Shown here in pieces: positions 32,935-41,854 of a stretch of DNA of 64,000 bases (the stretch's first letter is position 1; every line of letters begins with the position of its first letter). The stretch comes from Bacteroidota bacterium (GTDB taxonomy: Bacteria; Bacteroidota; Bacteroidia; Chitinophagales; LD1), in contig JADJZU010000002.1 of NCBI GenBank assembly GCA_016715625.1, positions 62,001-126,000 of the forward strand, given 5' to 3'. The position numbers and the translations under genes are program-made. The notes beneath the pieces are model-generated. The model made no database searches. It was not told the origin of the DNA and was given only the letters and a program-made list of their open reading frames with translations.

Positions 32935-33348
32935 ATGTCCGTTACTTCTAAAATTGTATATGAGGGCGAACTGAGAACCCGCATGGTGCATCTGCAAAGT
33001 GGCACGGCAGTTATTACCGATGCTCCTACTGATAATCATGGCAAGGGCGAGGCCTTTTCACCCACCGATTTAGTAGCAACTGCTCTTGGAAGTTGTATGA
33101 TAAGTCTGATAGGAATTAAATTGAAGTTGCAAGGGCGCGATAACGAATTGGTAGGAACCGAGGTAGAGATTAGAAAAGTAATGTATAGCGAGCCAAGAAG
33201 AATTGGCGAAGTATATATCACACTCCGTTTTGCCCCTAATCACTTTTCGGATAAGGATAAAGTGATGCTGGAGAATGTGGCTCGTACTTGTCCCGTTGCT
33301 TTATCGCTGCATCCTGATATTACACAGCACATTACATTTATTTGGTAG
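32935..33348 (+). CDS. OsmC/Ohr family peroxide-detoxifying protein
   Basis: This 137-residue enzyme reduces organic hydroperoxides with a two-cysteine mechanism in its family. The catalytic cysteines are in the middle helix (ALGSCMISLIGI) and near the C-terminus (VARTCPVALSL). The Arg of the family active site may be in ELRTRMVH near the N-terminus. The motif PTDNHGKGEAFSPTDLVATALGSC is typical of the OsmC-like YhfA branch rather than classical Ohr. It is followed 15 nt later by kdsB, with which it may be co-transcribed. Confidence 0.88.
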   Translation: MSVTSKIVYEGELRTRMVHLQSGTAVITDAPTDNHGKGEAFSPTDLVATALGSCMISLIGIKLKLQGRDNELVGTEVEIRKVMYSEPRRIGEVYITLRFAPNHFSDKDKVMLENVARTCPVALSLHPDITQHITFIW

Positions 33349-33363
33349 ATAAAATAAGGACAC

Positions 33364-34092
33364 TTGGAGGCAATAGGAATTATACCGGCTCGTTTTGCAT
33401 CTACACGCTTTCCCGGAAAGCCCTTAGTGGATATTGGCGGAAAACCGATGGTGCAGCGAGTGTATGAGCAATCCATGAAAGCAAGGTCGCTTTCGGGAGT
33501 ATTTATAGCCACTGATGACAAAAGAATCTATGATGCGGTAGTGGGATTTGGTGGACAGGCTATTATGACCTCCGAAAATTGTGTGAATGGCACCGAGCGA
33601 TGTGCCGAAGCTTTGGAACATTTGAATGGCCACTTTGCAGAGGTAGTGGTAAATATACAAGGTGATGAGCCTTTTATTCAGCCGGAGGATATTGATAATC
33701 TGGTGTCGTGTTTTGCAGATAAGGATGTTCATATTTCCACGCTAGTAAAGCGATTTGTCAATCAGGCCGATTTTGAAAACCCTTCTCGCGTTAAGGCAGT
33801 TGTAGATGATTTTATGGTTGCACTTCGTTTTAAGCGGAATTTACAATCTCCGTTCAGCATAGACCATCCGCAGGTTTTTCATCATGTAGGGTTGTACGCA
33901 TTCCGGGTGAGTGTTTTAGCAGAATTAGTGAAGATTAAACCTACTGCAAACGAATTGAACGAAAATCTGGAACAGCTTCGCTGGCTCGACAATGCCTACC
34001 GGATTAAGTGTGTCGAGACCAACCACGAAGCATGGTCTGTAGATACGCCCGAAGATTTGGAACGTATTCAATTGCTTTTAAAAAAATCTTGA
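33364..34092 (+). CDS. kdsB: 3-deoxy-manno-octulosonate cytidylyltransferase
   Basis: KdsB activates Kdo as CMP-Kdo for the inner core of LPS. The 242-residue length is usual. The motifs are IGIIPARFASTRFPGKPLVDIGGKPMVQRV at the start, VNIQGDEPFIQPEDID, FHHVGLYAFRVSVL and the C-terminal ETNHEAWSVDTPEDLE. The start codon must be TTG at 33364, because a stop lies just upstream in frame and no ATG or GTG precedes the signature motif. A weak purine-rich stretch (ATAAGG) lies just ahead. The next gene also seems to start with TTG. Confidence 0.95.
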   Translation: MEAIGIIPARFASTRFPGKPLVDIGGKPMVQRVYEQSMKARSLSGVFIATDDKRIYDAVVGFGGQAIMTSENCVNGTERCAEALEHLNGHFAEVVVNIQGDEPFIQPEDIDNLVSCFADKDVHISTLVKRFVNQADFENPSRVKAVVDDFMVALRFKRNLQSPFSIDHPQVFHHVGLYAFRVSVLAELVKIKPTANELNENLEQLRWLDNAYRIKCVETNHEAWSVDTPEDLERIQLLLKKS

Positions 34093-34116
34093 TATACATT
34101 TCTAAATCAGAAGAAG

Positions 34117-34557
34117 TTGATACCACAAATTGATAAAGCACTCATTACATTAGAGGTAGCCGAAAAAACCACTGTTTTTATTCTGCTATCCAGAGACGGT
34201 ACTATCCATAGGAAAGGGAATGGCTCCATCGACAGCACTTCAACACCATTGATGCGGGGCGTTTCGCAAGATGGAGAGTTAGATGCTTTAATGATGACGG
34301 TTCATCCCGGAATTTTCGGACTCACCGGGCTTATAAAAAATGAAGAACGCTTTGGTAACGAGTGTGTATTGAGCATTATTTTCCACGGTACAAAAGGCGA
34401 GGAGTATCTGTATAGGGTCATTTATGGGGATCAAAGCGAGGGACCGCCACAGGAATTGGCAGAAATTTTACTGAACGCAGTTAAAATAACAGAGCCTTGG
34501 TATCAGGAACAGTTAAATGCAGAGAACGGGAAAAAGTGGTGGCAATTCTGGAAGTAG
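34117..34557 (+). CDS. hypothetical protein with WWQFWK tail
   Basis: I recognise no domain in these 146 residues. The protein is soluble, begins with a probable TTG start (IPQIDKALITLEVAEKTTVFILLSRDGTIHRKGNG) after an AGAAG ribosome-binding stretch, and shows an alpha/beta mix (GVSQDGELDALMMTVHPGIFGLTG, CVLSIIFHGTKGEEYLYRVIYGD). It ends with the aromatic motif KKWWQFWK, a tail I associate with several otherwise unrelated Bacteroidota proteins. It lies 24 nt after kdsB on the same strand and converges on a glycosyltransferase. No function can be proposed. Confidence 0.65.
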   Translation: MIPQIDKALITLEVAEKTTVFILLSRDGTIHRKGNGSIDSTSTPLMRGVSQDGELDALMMTVHPGIFGLTGLIKNEERFGNECVLSIIFHGTKGEEYLYRVIYGDQSEGPPQELAEILLNAVKITEPWYQEQLNAENGKKWWQFWK

Positions 34558-34558
34558 A

Positions 34559-35296
34559 CTAATACAGATTACTTTTAAGAATACCCCACTTACACAAGCG
34601 GTGCATCAGCGAAACTTGTAAGCATCCCAACCCATAGGTTACACTGCGACTGAAGTTGATGGAGCTTGCTTCATCAAAATATTTAGTAGGACAAGTAACC
34701 TCAGCAATGCTGAAGCCGGCATAAAAAATCTGCGATACCATTTGATTGTCAAATACGAAATCGTCCGAGTTGTTTTGATACTTGATAGCCTGCAGCACTT
34801 CTTTGCTAAACGCACGATAGCCGGTGTGGTATTCCGACAGTTTTTCACCCAAAAAAATGTTTTGAGTTAACGTAAGCATTCGATTGAATACGTATTTATA
34901 ATAAGGCATGCCGCCTTTTAAAGCACCTCCCCCCAAAATTCTGGAACCAAAAACCACCGGATACACTTCATTACCAATAATGGAAATCATAGCTATCAGC
35001 AATTTTGGTGTGTATTGATAATCCGGGTGAAGCATGACAACAATATCTGCTCCTATTTCTAGCGCTTTATTGTAACAAGACTTTTGATTGCCGCCATAGC
35101 CTTTATTTTGCTCATGTTTTATCACGTGGTGAATCCCAAGTGATTGCGCCAATTCCACGGTGTTGTCATTGCTGGCATCATCTACCAAAATGACTTCATC
35201 CACTACATTCATAGGAATTTCGCGGAAGGTTTGTTCCAGCGTACGTGATGCATTGTAGGCCGGAAGAACCACTACCACTTTTTTAGATAGATACAT
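34559..35296 (-). CDS. GT2 family glycosyltransferase
   Basis: This 245-residue soluble glycosyltransferase has the GT-A signature VVVVLPAYNASRTLEQT, EVILVDDASNDNTVELAQ, a metal-binding-like MLHPDYQYTPKLL, FGSRILGGGALKGGMPYYKY and EYHTGYRAFSKEVL. This resembles dolichol-phosphate-glucosyl or mannosyltransferase relatives without a membrane domain. ATG 35296 (MYLSKKVVVV) is preferred over an upstream in-frame ATG at 35329, as the 11 extra residues are not typical. It is divergent from a GT4 gene and part of an envelope glycan neighbourhood. Confidence 0.87.
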   Translation of the reverse strand: MYLSKKVVVVLPAYNASRTLEQTFREIPMNVVDEVILVDDASNDNTVELAQSLGIHHVIKHEQNKGYGGNQKSCYNKALEIGADIVVMLHPDYQYTPKLLIAMISIIGNEVYPVVFGSRILGGGALKGGMPYYKYVFNRMLTLTQNIFLGEKLSEYHTGYRAFSKEVLQAIKYQNNSDDFVFDNQMVSQIFYAGFSIAEVTCPTKYFDEASSINFSRSVTYGLGCLQVSLMHRLCKWGILKSNLY

Positions 35297-35367
35297 GTGA
35301 GAATAATATTTTCGCCCGCTAACCTGCACAAAAATTTTATTTCTGCAACAGATATTCTAATCTACCC

Positions 35368-36573
35368 ATGCAATCGCCCTTGAAAATACTGGTATTAATG
35401 AATCGGATTCCGTTTCCATTAAACGATGGAGGGGCTATTGGCAGCTATAATTTTGTGAAGGGATATGCCGAGGCGGGCTGCAAAGTGACGGTGCTCACGA
35501 TGAACACCACCCGCCATTATGTGAACCCGGAGAAGGTGAAGGACACCATGTTTCGCTATGCCGCCATGCACATGGTGGCTATTGATAATCGAATAAAGCC
35601 GCTGCCGGCATTGCTTAATTTGTTTAAAAAAGAGTCGTATATCACCGAGCGGTTTAAGTCGGACAGCTATGCTTTGGCGCTTCAAAAGTTATTGACCACT
35701 GAACATTTTGATGTAGTGCATGTGGATGGGCTTCCTTGTGCTTTATATGTAGATATTATAAGGCAATATTCATCAGCCCGAATTTCTTACCGGGCTCATA
35801 ACGTAGAGCATTTAATGTGGCAGCGTATTGCCGACAAAGAACTTAATCCGCTTAAGAAATGGTATTTGAAATTACAGGCAGCGCGTGTTAAAGAATTTGA
35901 ATATAAAGCCATGCAGAGTGTGGATGTCGTCATGAGCATTAGCCGTGAAGATGATGATGCCATCCAAGTATTTTGCCCTAAAGCCACCACCAAAATTGTT
36001 CCAGCAGGGATGGATGTGCCCGATACCAAGCCGTTATCGAATGAGGAAGTAAATCCATTGTTTTTTATTGGAGCGTTCGATTGGATGCCTAATTTACAAG
36101 GTGTAGAGTGGTTTTTTTCTGAGATTTGGCCGGGCTTGATAGCGCAACTGCCCTCACTAAGGTTTCAAATTGCCGGCAAGAAAATGCCGGAGACCATTTT
36201 TAAGTTACAATCCGATTACGTTACTCCTTTAGGCGAAGTTCCTGATTCCACCACATTCATTTTATCAGGAGGTGTAATGGTGGTTCCCATTATTTCGGGT
36301 AGCGGTATTCGAATCAAAATTATGGAGGCCATGGCTTTGGGAAAATGTATTGTAGCTACTTCCATTGCAGCCGAGGGTCTTGGCGTTCAGGATGGCGAAC
36401 ACATTTTAATAGCTAATACGGTGGACGAGTTTGCTGACAAGTTAGGTAAATGCATAAAGGACACGGAATACCGAAAAGCTATTGCGCAAAATGCGCATAC
36501 ATTTGCATTGCATAATTTCCAGAACAAGAAAATATTTGAAAAGTTGGTGAGCCATTACCGCAGTTTATCATGA
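35368..36573 (+). CDS. GT4 family glycosyltransferase
   Basis: This 401-residue GT-B enzyme has a family-4-like N-terminal domain (ILVLMNRIPFPLNDGGAIGSYNFVKGYAEAGC, RISYRAHNVEHLMWQRIA) and a C-terminal donor-binding domain (FIGAFDWMPNLQGVEWF, VPIISGSGIRIKIMEAMALGKCIVATSIAAEGLGV). Retaining transfer of a sugar to a lipid-linked or polysaccharide acceptor is likely. Its stop overlaps the start of the next gene by 4 nt, so the two are translationally coupled. Confidence 0.88.
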   Translation: MQSPLKILVLMNRIPFPLNDGGAIGSYNFVKGYAEAGCKVTVLTMNTTRHYVNPEKVKDTMFRYAAMHMVAIDNRIKPLPALLNLFKKESYITERFKSDSYALALQKLLTTEHFDVVHVDGLPCALYVDIIRQYSSARISYRAHNVEHLMWQRIADKELNPLKKWYLKLQAARVKEFEYKAMQSVDVVMSISREDDDAIQVFCPKATTKIVPAGMDVPDTKPLSNEEVNPLFFIGAFDWMPNLQGVEWFFSEIWPGLIAQLPSLRFQIAGKKMPETIFKLQSDYVTPLGEVPDSTTFILSGGVMVVPIISGSGIRIKIMEAMALGKCIVATSIAAEGLGVQDGEHILIANTVDEFADKLGKCIKDTEYRKAIAQNAHTFALHNFQNKKIFEKLVSHYRSLS

Positions 36574-37757
36574 TTATTCTAATTGGCATTTATATTCTGT
36601 GTGTGGCTGCGTTGTTTTATTCGTATGTGCTTTATCCAATCATGTTACGGTGGATGAGCAACGGAAAACACCTGTCCAACAATTGTTATTCACCGAACGA
36701 TAAACTACCGGAAGTCTATATGATTTTCTCGGTATACAATGGCGATAAAGTGCTTCGCGAGAAAATTGAAAGCATGCTTAATAGCGATTATCCATCGCAT
36801 TTGCTTCATGTAATCGTTGGCAGTGACGAGTCAACCGATAACACAGATAGCATTGTATCGGAGATTGCGAGCCGAGATATCCGTGTGCAGTTGCAGCGGT
36901 ATTCCAGACGAGGAAAGAGTAATGTGATAAATGCAATACGCCAGAATATACTTAGCCAAGGAGTTTCAGATGATGCCATCTTTGTACTTACAGACGCCTA
37001 TGCCATTTTTGAAAAACAGACCCTGTTTGAAATGGTGAAGCTTTTTAAAGAGGAGAGAATTGGCATTGTGGGCGCTAATTATATCAATACAAACTTACAA
37101 GCCGGAGGAATTTCACATCAGGAGAAAGCTTATATACAGCGCGAAAATCTTATCAAATATCAAGAGGGTGTTGCATTGGGTAGCATGATGGGTGTATATG
37201 GAGCTTGTTATGCAATTCGGGCAAAAGATTTCCCCGAGTTTCCTGGCAATATTTTGATGGAAGATTTCTATGTAACAATGCTTATGTTGCAACAAGGCAA
37301 GCAATCCGTTTTGAATCTTGAATCGCGCTTCTATGAGAATATTCCGAATAGTATTGAAATTGAATTCAGAAGAAAAAAACGAATCAGTGCGGGTAATTTT
37401 CAAAATCTGGTCTATTTTAAGAGTCTTTTATCGCCAAAATATGGAGGCACAGCTCTGGCCTTTTGGTCGCATAAAGTACTTCGTTGGTTAGGCCCTTTTT
37501 TCATACTGATTTCCTACGCTGCCTGCTTTTTGTTGGCGTGCAGCGGGCATGCTATTTTTCAATGGGTGGCGATGGGCCACTTGTTGCTTTTAGTCATTCC
37601 ACCTATAGATAGTCTTTTAAAGCGCATTGGGGTCAATTTTGCATTTTTTCGCTTTGTAACATATTTTCTTGGAATGAATCTGGCTATACTTGCCGGTCTT
37701 AAATGGTATTTGGAAGGAATTGAAACGAATGTGTGGCAACCAACTGCACGCTCATAA
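36570..37757 (+). CDS. membrane GT2 glycosyltransferase (poly-GlcNAc/cellulose synthase-like)
   Basis: This 395-residue processive-type GT2 has an N-terminal membrane helix (IILIGIYILCVAALFYSYVLYPIML), a catalytic domain (YMIFSVYNGDKVLREKIESML, VGSDESTDNTDSIV, TDAYAIF, GAYGACYAIR replaced here by GVYGACYAIRAKDF, EDFYVTMLM, RRKKRISAGNFQNL) and three C-terminal helices (FFILISYAACFLLACS, HLLLLVIPPIDSLL, YFLGMNLAILAGLKWYL). This layout is typical of enzymes making and exporting polysaccharide or adding membrane-proximal sugars. It overlaps the GT4 gene by 4 nt, and ribBA follows after 10 nt. Confidence 0.88.
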   Translation: MIILIGIYILCVAALFYSYVLYPIMLRWMSNGKHLSNNCYSPNDKLPEVYMIFSVYNGDKVLREKIESMLNSDYPSHLLHVIVGSDESTDNTDSIVSEIASRDIRVQLQRYSRRGKSNVINAIRQNILSQGVSDDAIFVLTDAYAIFEKQTLFEMVKLFKEERIGIVGANYINTNLQAGGISHQEKAYIQRENLIKYQEGVALGSMMGVYGACYAIRAKDFPEFPGNILMEDFYVTMLMLQQGKQSVLNLESRFYENIPNSIEIEFRRKKRISAGNFQNLVYFKSLLSPKYGGTALAFWSHKVLRWLGPFFILISYAACFLLACSGHAIFQWVAMGHLLLLVIPPIDSLLKRIGVNFAFFRFVTYFLGMNLAILAGLKWYLEGIETNVWQPTARS

Positions 37758-37767
37758 TACAGAATAA

Positions 37768-38991
37768 ATGAAACTGAACAGTATTAAAGATGCAATTGCC
37801 GACATCAAAAAAGGCAAATTGATTATTGTGGTGGATGATGAAGACCGCGAAAATGAAGGCGATTTTGTGGGCGCAGCAAGACACGTAACGCCTGAGATGA
37901 TAAACTTTATGGCTAAGGTAGGTCGTGGACTTATCTGTATGCCTATGAGTGAAGAATTGTGCGACCGCCTTGAATTGCCCATGATGGTTTCCAGAAATTC
38001 TTCGAACCACGAAACTGCGTTCACTGTATCAGTAGATTTGTTGGGCGATGGATGCACCACGGGCATTTCGGCCTCTGACCGGGCCAAGACGGTGAAACAT
38101 TTGATAAGTAAAGATGCCAAGCCGGAGGACTTTGCCCGTCCGGGTCATATTTTCCCCTTGCGCGCCAAAAATGGTGGTGTGCTCCGCAGAGCCGGCCACA
38201 CCGAAGCTACGGTAGATCTGTCCCGAATGGCAGGTTTTGAAGAGGCAGGTGTGCTGGTAGAGGTGATGAACGAAGATGGTTCCATGGCGCGCTTACCCGA
38301 ACTTCTGAAAATTGCCAAGAAGCATCGTTTGAAAATCATATCTATAAAGGATTTGATTGAATATCGGATGAAGCACGACCGGCTCGTGAAGCGCGAAGTG
38401 GAAGTGGATATGCCCAGCAAATACGGGCATTTTAGAGTAAGAGCTTATGCGCAGGTAGATGGAGCTGAGCCGCATTTGGCTATCATTAAAGGCTCATGGA
38501 AAAAAAATGAAGCGGTGTTGGTTCGGGTGCATTCTTCTTGCCTCACTGGCGACATTATGGGCTCCTTGCGTTGCGATTGTGGCGATCAGTTAGCCGCTGC
38601 GTTGCAGCAGATTGAGAAAGCTGGAAAAGGCGTGGTGCTTTACATGCAGCAGGAGGGAAGGGGCATTGGTTTAATGAATAAGCTAAAAGCCTATCAACTG
38701 CAAGAGCAGGGTTATGATACCTATGAGGCCAATCAAATGCTTGGTCTCCCCATGGATGCTCGCGACTATGGTGTGGGTGCTCAGATTCTGAACGATCTTG
38801 GCATTTCCAAGATGAAACTGATGAGCAATAATCCTAAAAAGCGTGTTGGCTTAATTGGCTATGGTTTAGAGATTGTAGAAAATGTACCTGTCGAAATTGA
38901 GCCCAATCAGCACAATAAAAAGTATCTGGAAACGAAGAAGAAAAAGGGTGGGCATGAAATTTTGAAGGGAAAGAAAGAGGGCAAGAAGTAA
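37768..38991 (+). CDS. ribBA: bifunctional 3,4-dihydroxy-2-butanone-4-phosphate synthase / GTP cyclohydrolase II
   Basis: The protein supplies both precursors of riboflavin. The N-terminal DHBP synthase (residues 1-200) shows VVDDEDRENEGDFVGAA, GLICMPMSEE and RAGHTEATVDLSRMAG. The C-terminal GTP cyclohydrolase II (from about 205) shows the zinc site HSSCLTGDIMGSLRCDCGDQL, the QQEGRGIGLMNKLKAYQLQEQG active site and the terminal LMSNNPKKR. The 407-residue length is normal. It has a Lys-rich tail. Neighbouring glycosyltransferases and the GNAT gene are on the same strand, but there is no functional link. Confidence 0.97.
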   Translation: MKLNSIKDAIADIKKGKLIIVVDDEDRENEGDFVGAARHVTPEMINFMAKVGRGLICMPMSEELCDRLELPMMVSRNSSNHETAFTVSVDLLGDGCTTGISASDRAKTVKHLISKDAKPEDFARPGHIFPLRAKNGGVLRRAGHTEATVDLSRMAGFEEAGVLVEVMNEDGSMARLPELLKIAKKHRLKIISIKDLIEYRMKHDRLVKREVEVDMPSKYGHFRVRAYAQVDGAEPHLAIIKGSWKKNEAVLVRVHSSCLTGDIMGSLRCDCGDQLAAALQQIEKAGKGVVLYMQQEGRGIGLMNKLKAYQLQEQGYDTYEANQMLGLPMDARDYGVGAQILNDLGISKMKLMSNNPKKRVGLIGYGLEIVENVPVEIEPNQHNKKYLETKKKKGGHEILKGKKEGKK

Positions 38992-38997
38992 AGCACA

Positions 38998-39438
38998 GTG
39001 GATATTCGAATTTTTAAAGAAGGCACGGCCGATTATGACCGGGCATTGGCGCTACGCGACCGAGAACTGAGACAGCCCCTCGGCCTTCGTTTTACCACGG
39101 AGGAGTTGAAGAAAGATGAGCATGATTGGCATTTTGGATTGTTTGATGGAGATGAAATAGCGGCTTGCCTAACGCTTACTGCTTGTGACGGTAGTAGAAT
39201 GAAAATGCGGCAAGTTGCTACCGATAGTGCTAAGCAGGGGAAAGGATTAGGTCGTATCTTGTCACATGCTGCCGAAAAATTTGCAGCCGATAAAGGTTTC
39301 GAAGTTATGTTTTGCAATGCCCGAAAAAGTGCTGTGCCATTTTATGAAAAGTTGGGTTATAAAATCGTGAGTGGTGAATTTACAGAGGTGGGTATTCCCC
39401 ACTATACAATGGAAAAGCAATTGACACATGGACAATAA
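38998..39438 (+). CDS. GNAT family N-acetyltransferase
   Basis: The 146 residues hold the GNAT acetyl-CoA motif RQVATDSAKQGKGLGRILSHAAEKFA, followed by MFCNARKSAVPFYEKLGYK, as in small-molecule or ElaA-like acetyltransferases. The start is GTG 38998, 6 nt after ribBA. The segment DRELRQPLGLRFTTEEL near the N-terminus resembles uncharacterised Bacteroidota GNATs. The substrate cannot be deduced. It overlaps the next gene by 11 nt. Confidence 0.87.
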   Translation: MDIRIFKEGTADYDRALALRDRELRQPLGLRFTTEELKKDEHDWHFGLFDGDEIAACLTLTACDGSRMKMRQVATDSAKQGKGLGRILSHAAEKFAADKGFEVMFCNARKSAVPFYEKLGYKIVSGEFTEVGIPHYTMEKQLTHGQ

Positions 39439-40006
39439 AACGAAAGCAATCGTTGCAATAGCAGTAGTGGTTCTGCTGACAGCTATTGGCGGAGGCGTAT
39501 ATTACTGGCAACAGAAAAAGAACCACACAGCGACCGAAGTACCTTTAACGGACTCTGCAGCCCTAAACCTGCCTACCGGTAACGGTGGCGTACCTATGCT
39601 GGATCTCAGCAATTTGCCCAAGGCCGACTCTGTGTTAATCCCTATTCTCTCAAAAACATTGGACGAAGCATTTGCTGCCAGCGAAAAGAAAGACTATGCG
39701 GCTTTGGCATCTATGATTATTTATCGCGGTCCCGACTCATTACGCATGGGCTACGATGTGTTTAATTACAAAAGCAATTACGAAAAAAGCATTGTGCGAA
39801 TTACCGGAGAAACGTTCAATGCCTGGAACAAAGATGTGCAAACGCGAGAATATGCACGTGCATTTGAAATGCCCATACCTGACGGACGTTCCATGCCGGT
39901 GCTGGAGGTTATTTTTATCTCGCGCAAAAGTGTAAACCGGAAATTCTTCGCTTTTCTGGAAGTAAACGGACAGTTCCGTATATCAGACGTTACTTCGTAT
40001 CTATAG
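39428..40006 (+). CDS. hypothetical membrane-anchored protein
   Basis: This 192-residue protein has one N-terminal membrane segment right after the basic start (AIVAIAVVVLLTAIGGGVYYW). A linker follows (TATEVPLTDSAALNLPTGNGG) and then an extracytoplasmic alpha+beta domain (LDEAFAASEKKDYAALASMIIYRG, VLEVIFISRKSVNRKFFAFLEVNGQFRISDV). The domain resembles a cystatin/NTF2-type DUF4878-like fold, but I am not certain. It overlaps the GNAT gene by 11 nt and converges on lpd. The function is unknown. Confidence 0.68.
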   Translation: MDNKTKAIVAIAVVVLLTAIGGGVYYWQQKKNHTATEVPLTDSAALNLPTGNGGVPMLDLSNLPKADSVLIPILSKTLDEAFAASEKKDYAALASMIIYRGPDSLRMGYDVFNYKSNYEKSIVRITGETFNAWNKDVQTREYARAFEMPIPDGRSMPVLEVIFISRKSVNRKFFAFLEVNGQFRISDVTSYL

Positions 40007-40010
40007 TATT

Positions 40011-41402
40011 TTACAGGTGAATCACCTCGCCATAAGCTGCAGCCGCAGCTTCCATAACAGCTTCGCTCATGGTCGGGTGCGGGTGGATTGATTTGATAAT
40101 CTCCATGCCGGTGGTTTCCAATTTGCGGGCCACAACTACCTCTGCTATCATTTCGGTAACGTTGGCGCCCACCATGTGGCACCCAAGCCACTCCCCATAC
40201 TTGGCATCAAAAATTACTTTTACAAATCCATCTTTACTGCCGGAGGCGCTCGCCTTACCCGATGCGCTGAACGGAAATTTTCCCACTTTAATCTGGTATC
40301 CTTTTTCTTTAGCTTGTTCCTCTGTAAGCCCGACCGAGGCTACTTCGGGCCAGCAGTAAGTGCAGCCCGGGATATTGTTGTAGTCAATAGGCTCAGGATG
40401 GTGTCCGGCAATTTTTTCGACACAGGTAATTCCTTCTGCGCTGGCCACGTGCGCCAATGCCGGACCTTTCGTAATGTCGCCAATGGCATAAATACCGGCC
40501 ACGTTTGTTTTGTAGAAGTCATCTGTCACCACAATGCCTTTATCCGTTTTTACGCCCACGTCTTCTAAGCCCAGATTTTCCAGATTAGTGGTAATTCCCA
40601 CAGCACTCAGCACAATGTCGCACTCTATTTTATCCGATTTGCCGTCTTTGGATTTTACGGTTACCACACAACCTTTGCCGGAGGTGTTTACGCTCTCAAC
40701 AGCGGTTCCGGTTAATATCTGAATGCCTTTCTTTTTGAAAATCTTCTCCATTTCCTTGCTCACGTCTTTGTCCTCGCGAGGCAGAATGTTGTCCAGATAT
40801 TCGACTACGGTTACTTTAGTCCCCAACGCACTGTAGAAATAGGCAAACTCCATCCCAATAGCTCCGCTGCCCATCACTACCAGGCTACCTGGCTGGTTAG
40901 GTAGATTCATGGCTTCGCGATAGCCTATTATTTTCTTGCCGTCCTGTTTCACATTTGGCAATTCTTTGCTACGGCTGCCGGTGGCCAGAATAATGTGCTT
41001 AGCAGCGTATTCTGTTTTTTTGCCGGCTGAATCGGTAACTTCCACTTTGCTGCCCTTTTTAAGCTTACCGCTTCCTGCAATTACATCAATTTTATTCTTC
41101 TTCATTAGAAACTGAACGCCTTTGCTCATGCCTTCCGCTACACCGCGGCTTCTTTTCACGATGGCACCAAAGTCCGCCTTGGATTGCGAAACGGTTATGC
41201 CATAATCGGCTGCGTGGTTTATATACTCAAAAACCTGCGCGCTTTTTAAAAGGGCTTTGGTAGGAATACAGCCCCAATTCAGGCAAATGCCGCCCAAACT
41301 TTCGCGTTCTACAATTGCCGTTTTTAGCCCTAATTGCGAGGCGCGGATGGCTGCCACATAGCCTCCCGGCCCACTTCCTATTATAATTAAGTCGTAATTC
41401 AT
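40011..41402 (-). CDS. lpdA: dihydrolipoyl dehydrogenase
   Basis: This is the E3 flavoprotein that reoxidises dihydrolipoamide in pyruvate and 2-oxo-acid dehydrogenase complexes using NAD. It has 463 residues. Visible are the FAD-binding GSGPGGYVAAIRASQLG, the redox disulfide GGICLNWGCIPTKALL, the NAD-binding MGSGAIGMEFAYFYSALG, the second FAD motif GIYAIGDITKG, and the C-terminal His-Glu pair in SIHPHPTMSEAVMEA. The E1 beta subunit of pyruvate dehydrogenase lies in the same window at 62168. A plausible promoter lies 42 nt upstream of the ATG. Confidence 0.96.
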   Translation of the reverse strand: MNYDLIIIGSGPGGYVAAIRASQLGLKTAIVERESLGGICLNWGCIPTKALLKSAQVFEYINHAADYGITVSQSKADFGAIVKRSRGVAEGMSKGVQFLMKKNKIDVIAGSGKLKKGSKVEVTDSAGKKTEYAAKHIILATGSRSKELPNVKQDGKKIIGYREAMNLPNQPGSLVVMGSGAIGMEFAYFYSALGTKVTVVEYLDNILPREDKDVSKEMEKIFKKKGIQILTGTAVESVNTSGKGCVVTVKSKDGKSDKIECDIVLSAVGITTNLENLGLEDVGVKTDKGIVVTDDFYKTNVAGIYAIGDITKGPALAHVASAEGITCVEKIAGHHPEPIDYNNIPGCTYCWPEVASVGLTEEQAKEKGYQIKVGKFPFSASGKASASGSKDGFVKVIFDAKYGEWLGCHMVGANVTEMIAEVVVARKLETTGMEIIKSIHPHPTMSEAVMEAAAAAYGEVIHL

Positions 41403-41443
41403 TTGCTGTGTTTTTGTAAATCAATAGCCCCGGAATGGACTGG

Positions 41444-41474
41444 CAAATAAAAGCAAAGCAGCAAAACGAGGAAA
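41444..41474 (-). promoter_or_regulatory. candidate promoter of lpdA
   Basis: On the minus strand TTTC (41471-41474) is followed after 19 nt by TTTATTTG (41444-41451). Each box has one mismatch to the TTTG/TAnnTTTG consensus and the spacing is ideal. It is back to back with the rpsO promoter. Confidence 0.45.
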
Positions 41475-41525
41475 CCGAATGGTCGGGAACCTTGTGGTGT
41501 GGATTTGAGCGGGTATTTGATAGGG

Positions 41526-41556
41526 TTTGGTTTTTTAGAAATGACATTTATATTTG
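41526..41556 (+). promoter_or_regulatory. promoter of rpsO
   Basis: A perfect Bacteroidota sigma-70 promoter: TTTG (41526-41529), 19-nt spacer, TATATTTG (41549-41556). The transcript would have a leader of about 20-25 nt with AAAAAGCAGA ahead of the ATG. Confidence 0.8.
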
Positions 41557-41584
41557 CCGGCTCAAATTTTAAAAAGCAGACAAC

Positions 41585-41854
41585 ATGCAGGTTACATCAG
41601 AAGTTAAAAAGAACATCTTCAAAACATACGGTGGTTCCGAGAAAAATACCGGTTCTACAGCAGGCCAAATCGCTCTTTATACTGAGCGCATTAACCACAT
41701 TTCCGGTCACCTGACTACCAACCGTAAAGATTACGCAAATACCCGTTCTTTGCTTAAACTGGTAGGTAAAAGAAGAAGACTGTTAAATTACATGATGAAA
41801 GAAGATTTGATGGGATATCGTTCACTCATCGAGAAATTGAATATCAGAAAATAA
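41585..41854 (+). CDS. rpsO: 30S ribosomal protein S15
   Basis: The 89 residues match the S15 family in length and sequence: KNIFKTYGGSEKNTGSTAGQIALYTERINHISGHL, the TNRKDYANTRSLLKLVGKRRRLLNYM core and the terminal YRSLIEKLNIRK. S15 binds 16S rRNA early in 30S assembly. It has its own perfect promoter and a terminator right after its stop. pnp follows 310 nt later, which keeps the classic rpsO-pnp order. Confidence 0.98.
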   Translation: MQVTSEVKKNIFKTYGGSEKNTGSTAGQIALYTERINHISGHLTTNRKDYANTRSLLKLVGKRRRLLNYMMKEDLMGYRSLIEKLNIRK

